Positions 13,046 to 14,079 of a stretch of 14,079 nucleotides of DNA are shown piece by piece (the stretch's first letter is position 1; each line of letters opens with the position of its first letter). The translations under genes and the position numbers were made by a program. Source of the DNA: an uncultured Porphyromonadaceae bacterium (GTDB lineage Bacteria > Bacteroidota > Bacteroidia > Bacteroidales > Muribaculaceae); contig CAMWQF010000037.1 of assembly GCA_947176285.1 (NCBI GenBank), positions 1-14,079 of the forward strand, given 5' to 3'. The notes under the pieces are model-generated. The model worked only from the letters and a program-made list of their open reading frames with translations. It was not told where the DNA came from and did not search any database.

Positions 13046-14079
13046 TCATCGCATAATAAGCATGGCATCACCATATGCTCCAAACATATAGCCTTCTTTG
13101 ACAGCGATGTCATATGCTTTCATCACCAAATCGTAGCCACCAAATGCCGCCACCATCATCAGCAATGTGCTGTAAGGGAGATGGAAGTTTGACACCATCG
13201 CATTGCAAACAGTGAAATCATATGGCGGGAATACAAATTTATTGGTCCAACCTTCAAATGGCATAAGATGACCGTTCATACATTCCGCCGTAACAAGCGC
13301 CCGCATAGTAGAGGTGCCGACAGCACAAATGCGAGAACCGCGATCTTTTGCTGCATTGACCATCTCCACGACATCCTCCTCTACAAACATCTCCTCAGAA
13401 TCCATACGATGTTTAGTAAGATCTTCTACATCGATGTCACGGAAATTGCCACGACCGCAGTGCAATGTAATGAAACCTCTTTCCACACCCTTAATCTCAA
13501 GACGCTTCATCAATTCACGACTAAAATGAAGGCCTGCAGCCGGAGCCATCACAGCTCCCTCATTCTTCGCAAATATATTCTGATAACGATCTACATCTTC
13601 AGGCTCTGCGTCACGTGTGATATAGTCAGGAAGCGGAGTGTCTCCCAATGCATATAAGGCAGCCTTAAACTCATCGTGAGGGCCATCATAGAGAAAACGT
13701 AGTGTGCGCCCACGAGAAGTAGTATTGTCTATAACCTCTGCCACCATTGAGTCATCTTCTCCAAAATACAGTTTGTTGCCAATGCGAATCTTACGTGCCG
13801 GCTCAACAAGAACATCCCAATATTTATTGGCTTCATTGAGTTCACGAAGCAGGAAAACCTCAATCTTCGCATTAGTCTTTTCTTTATTTCCGAAAAGACG
13901 GGCCGGGAAAACACGAGTATCATTGAATACCATCACATCCCGGTCTTCGAAAAAGTTGATAATTTCTTTGAATATACAATGTTTTATGCTTCCATCGCGT
14001 ACATCAACCACCATAAGGCGGCATTCGTCGCGATTTTCGGAAGGGTTCATAGCAATTTTTGCGTCAGGGAGTTTGAATT
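13046..14079 (-). CDS. queA: tRNA preQ1(34) S-adenosylmethionine ribosyltransferase-isomerase, 5' end beyond window
   Basis: QueA transfers and isomerises the ribosyl part of S-adenosylmethionine onto preQ1 at tRNA position 34, giving epoxyqueuosine. Visible family segments are VFNDTRVFPARLFG, GRTLRFLYDG, APAAGLHFS, FITLHCGRGNF, AVGTSTMRAL and NFHLPYSTLLMMVAAF. The first in-window ATG (14050) is not the true start: the same frame stays open to the edge and encodes FKLPDAKIAMNPSENRDECRL, matching the usual QueA N-terminus, so only about 5-6 residues should be missing. The 344 codons seen agree with the family's roughly 350. It is followed by a hairpin and then the promoter of RNA copy B. It reads away from the right edge; its promoter is outside. 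Confidence 0.95.
   Translation of the reverse strand, partial: FKLPDAKIAMNPSENRDECRLMVVDVRDGSIKHCIFKEIINFFEDRDVMVFNDTRVFPARLFGNKEKTNAKIEVFLLRELNEANKYWDVLVEPARKIRIGNKLYFGEDDSMVAEVIDNTTSRGRTLRFLYDGPHDEFKAALYALGDTPLPDYITRDAEPEDVDRYQNIFAKNEGAVMAPAAGLHFSRELMKRLEIKGVERGFITLHCGRGNFRDIDVEDLTKHRMDSEEMFVEEDVVEMVNAAKDRGSRICAVGTSTMRALVTAECMNGHLMPFEGWTNKFVFPPYDFTVCNAMVSNFHLPYSTLLMMVAAFGGYDLVMKAYDIAVKEGYMFGAYGDAMLIMR

Overview
The window reads as chromosomal core DNA of a Bacteroidota bacterium, order Bacteroidales, and I lean towards Muribaculaceae or a relative. This rests on three things: several promoters fit the phylum's TTTG-N19/21-TAnnTTTG pattern; there is a PorE-type OmpA lipoprotein, a type IX secretion component restricted to this phylum; and the housekeeping proteins resemble Bacteroidales homologues. 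There is no phage, CRISPR array or intact mobile element. The one trace of mobility is an 18-bp perfect inverted repeat after gyrB that resembles IS150-type insertion-sequence ends. No gap between genes exceeds 300 bases.

Layout. 1-76 (+): a short non-coding RNA unit (copy A), cut by the window edge. 80-1801 (-): luxS followed by a class I aminotransferase, probably one transcript. 1887-4176 (+): xseB, divergent from luxS, then a porE-like lipoprotein gene. 4256-7500 (+): a textbook promoter, then hpt, adk and gyrB. 7537-7580: the IS-end-like palindrome, between convergent genes. 7599-9254 (-): a long-chain acyl-CoA ligase. 9335-10419 (-): a greA promoter, a structured leader holding an early terminator, greA, a HIT protein and a terminator. 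10459-11802 (-): ugd (UDP-glucose dehydrogenase). 11889-12875: recO (+), with RNA unit copy C in its leader on the same strand and copy B just past its stop codon on the opposite strand. 12964-13010: a long hairpin. 13046-14079 (-): queA, whose first few codons lie beyond the right edge.

The genes serve nucleotide salvage and adenylate balance (hpt, adk), DNA topology and repair (gyrB, recO, xseB), transcript elongation (greA), S-ribosylhomocysteine cleavage (luxS), tRNA queuosine (queA), lipid activation, surface-polymer sugar supply (ugd) and outer-membrane secretion (porE).

The most interesting signal is non-coding. Three dispersed units share TTTTTCATGGTATTAGATTT, starting about 10 nt after the TTTG of a -7 box, followed by a hairpin with a GNRA-type loop and a run of seven or eight Ts. 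Between copies A and B the stem shows compensatory base-pair changes, so the RNA fold seems to be conserved. They look like a family of paralogous ~65-75 nt small RNAs or terminated leaders. The greA leader has the same logic (promoter, immediate terminator, gene) with an unrelated sequence.
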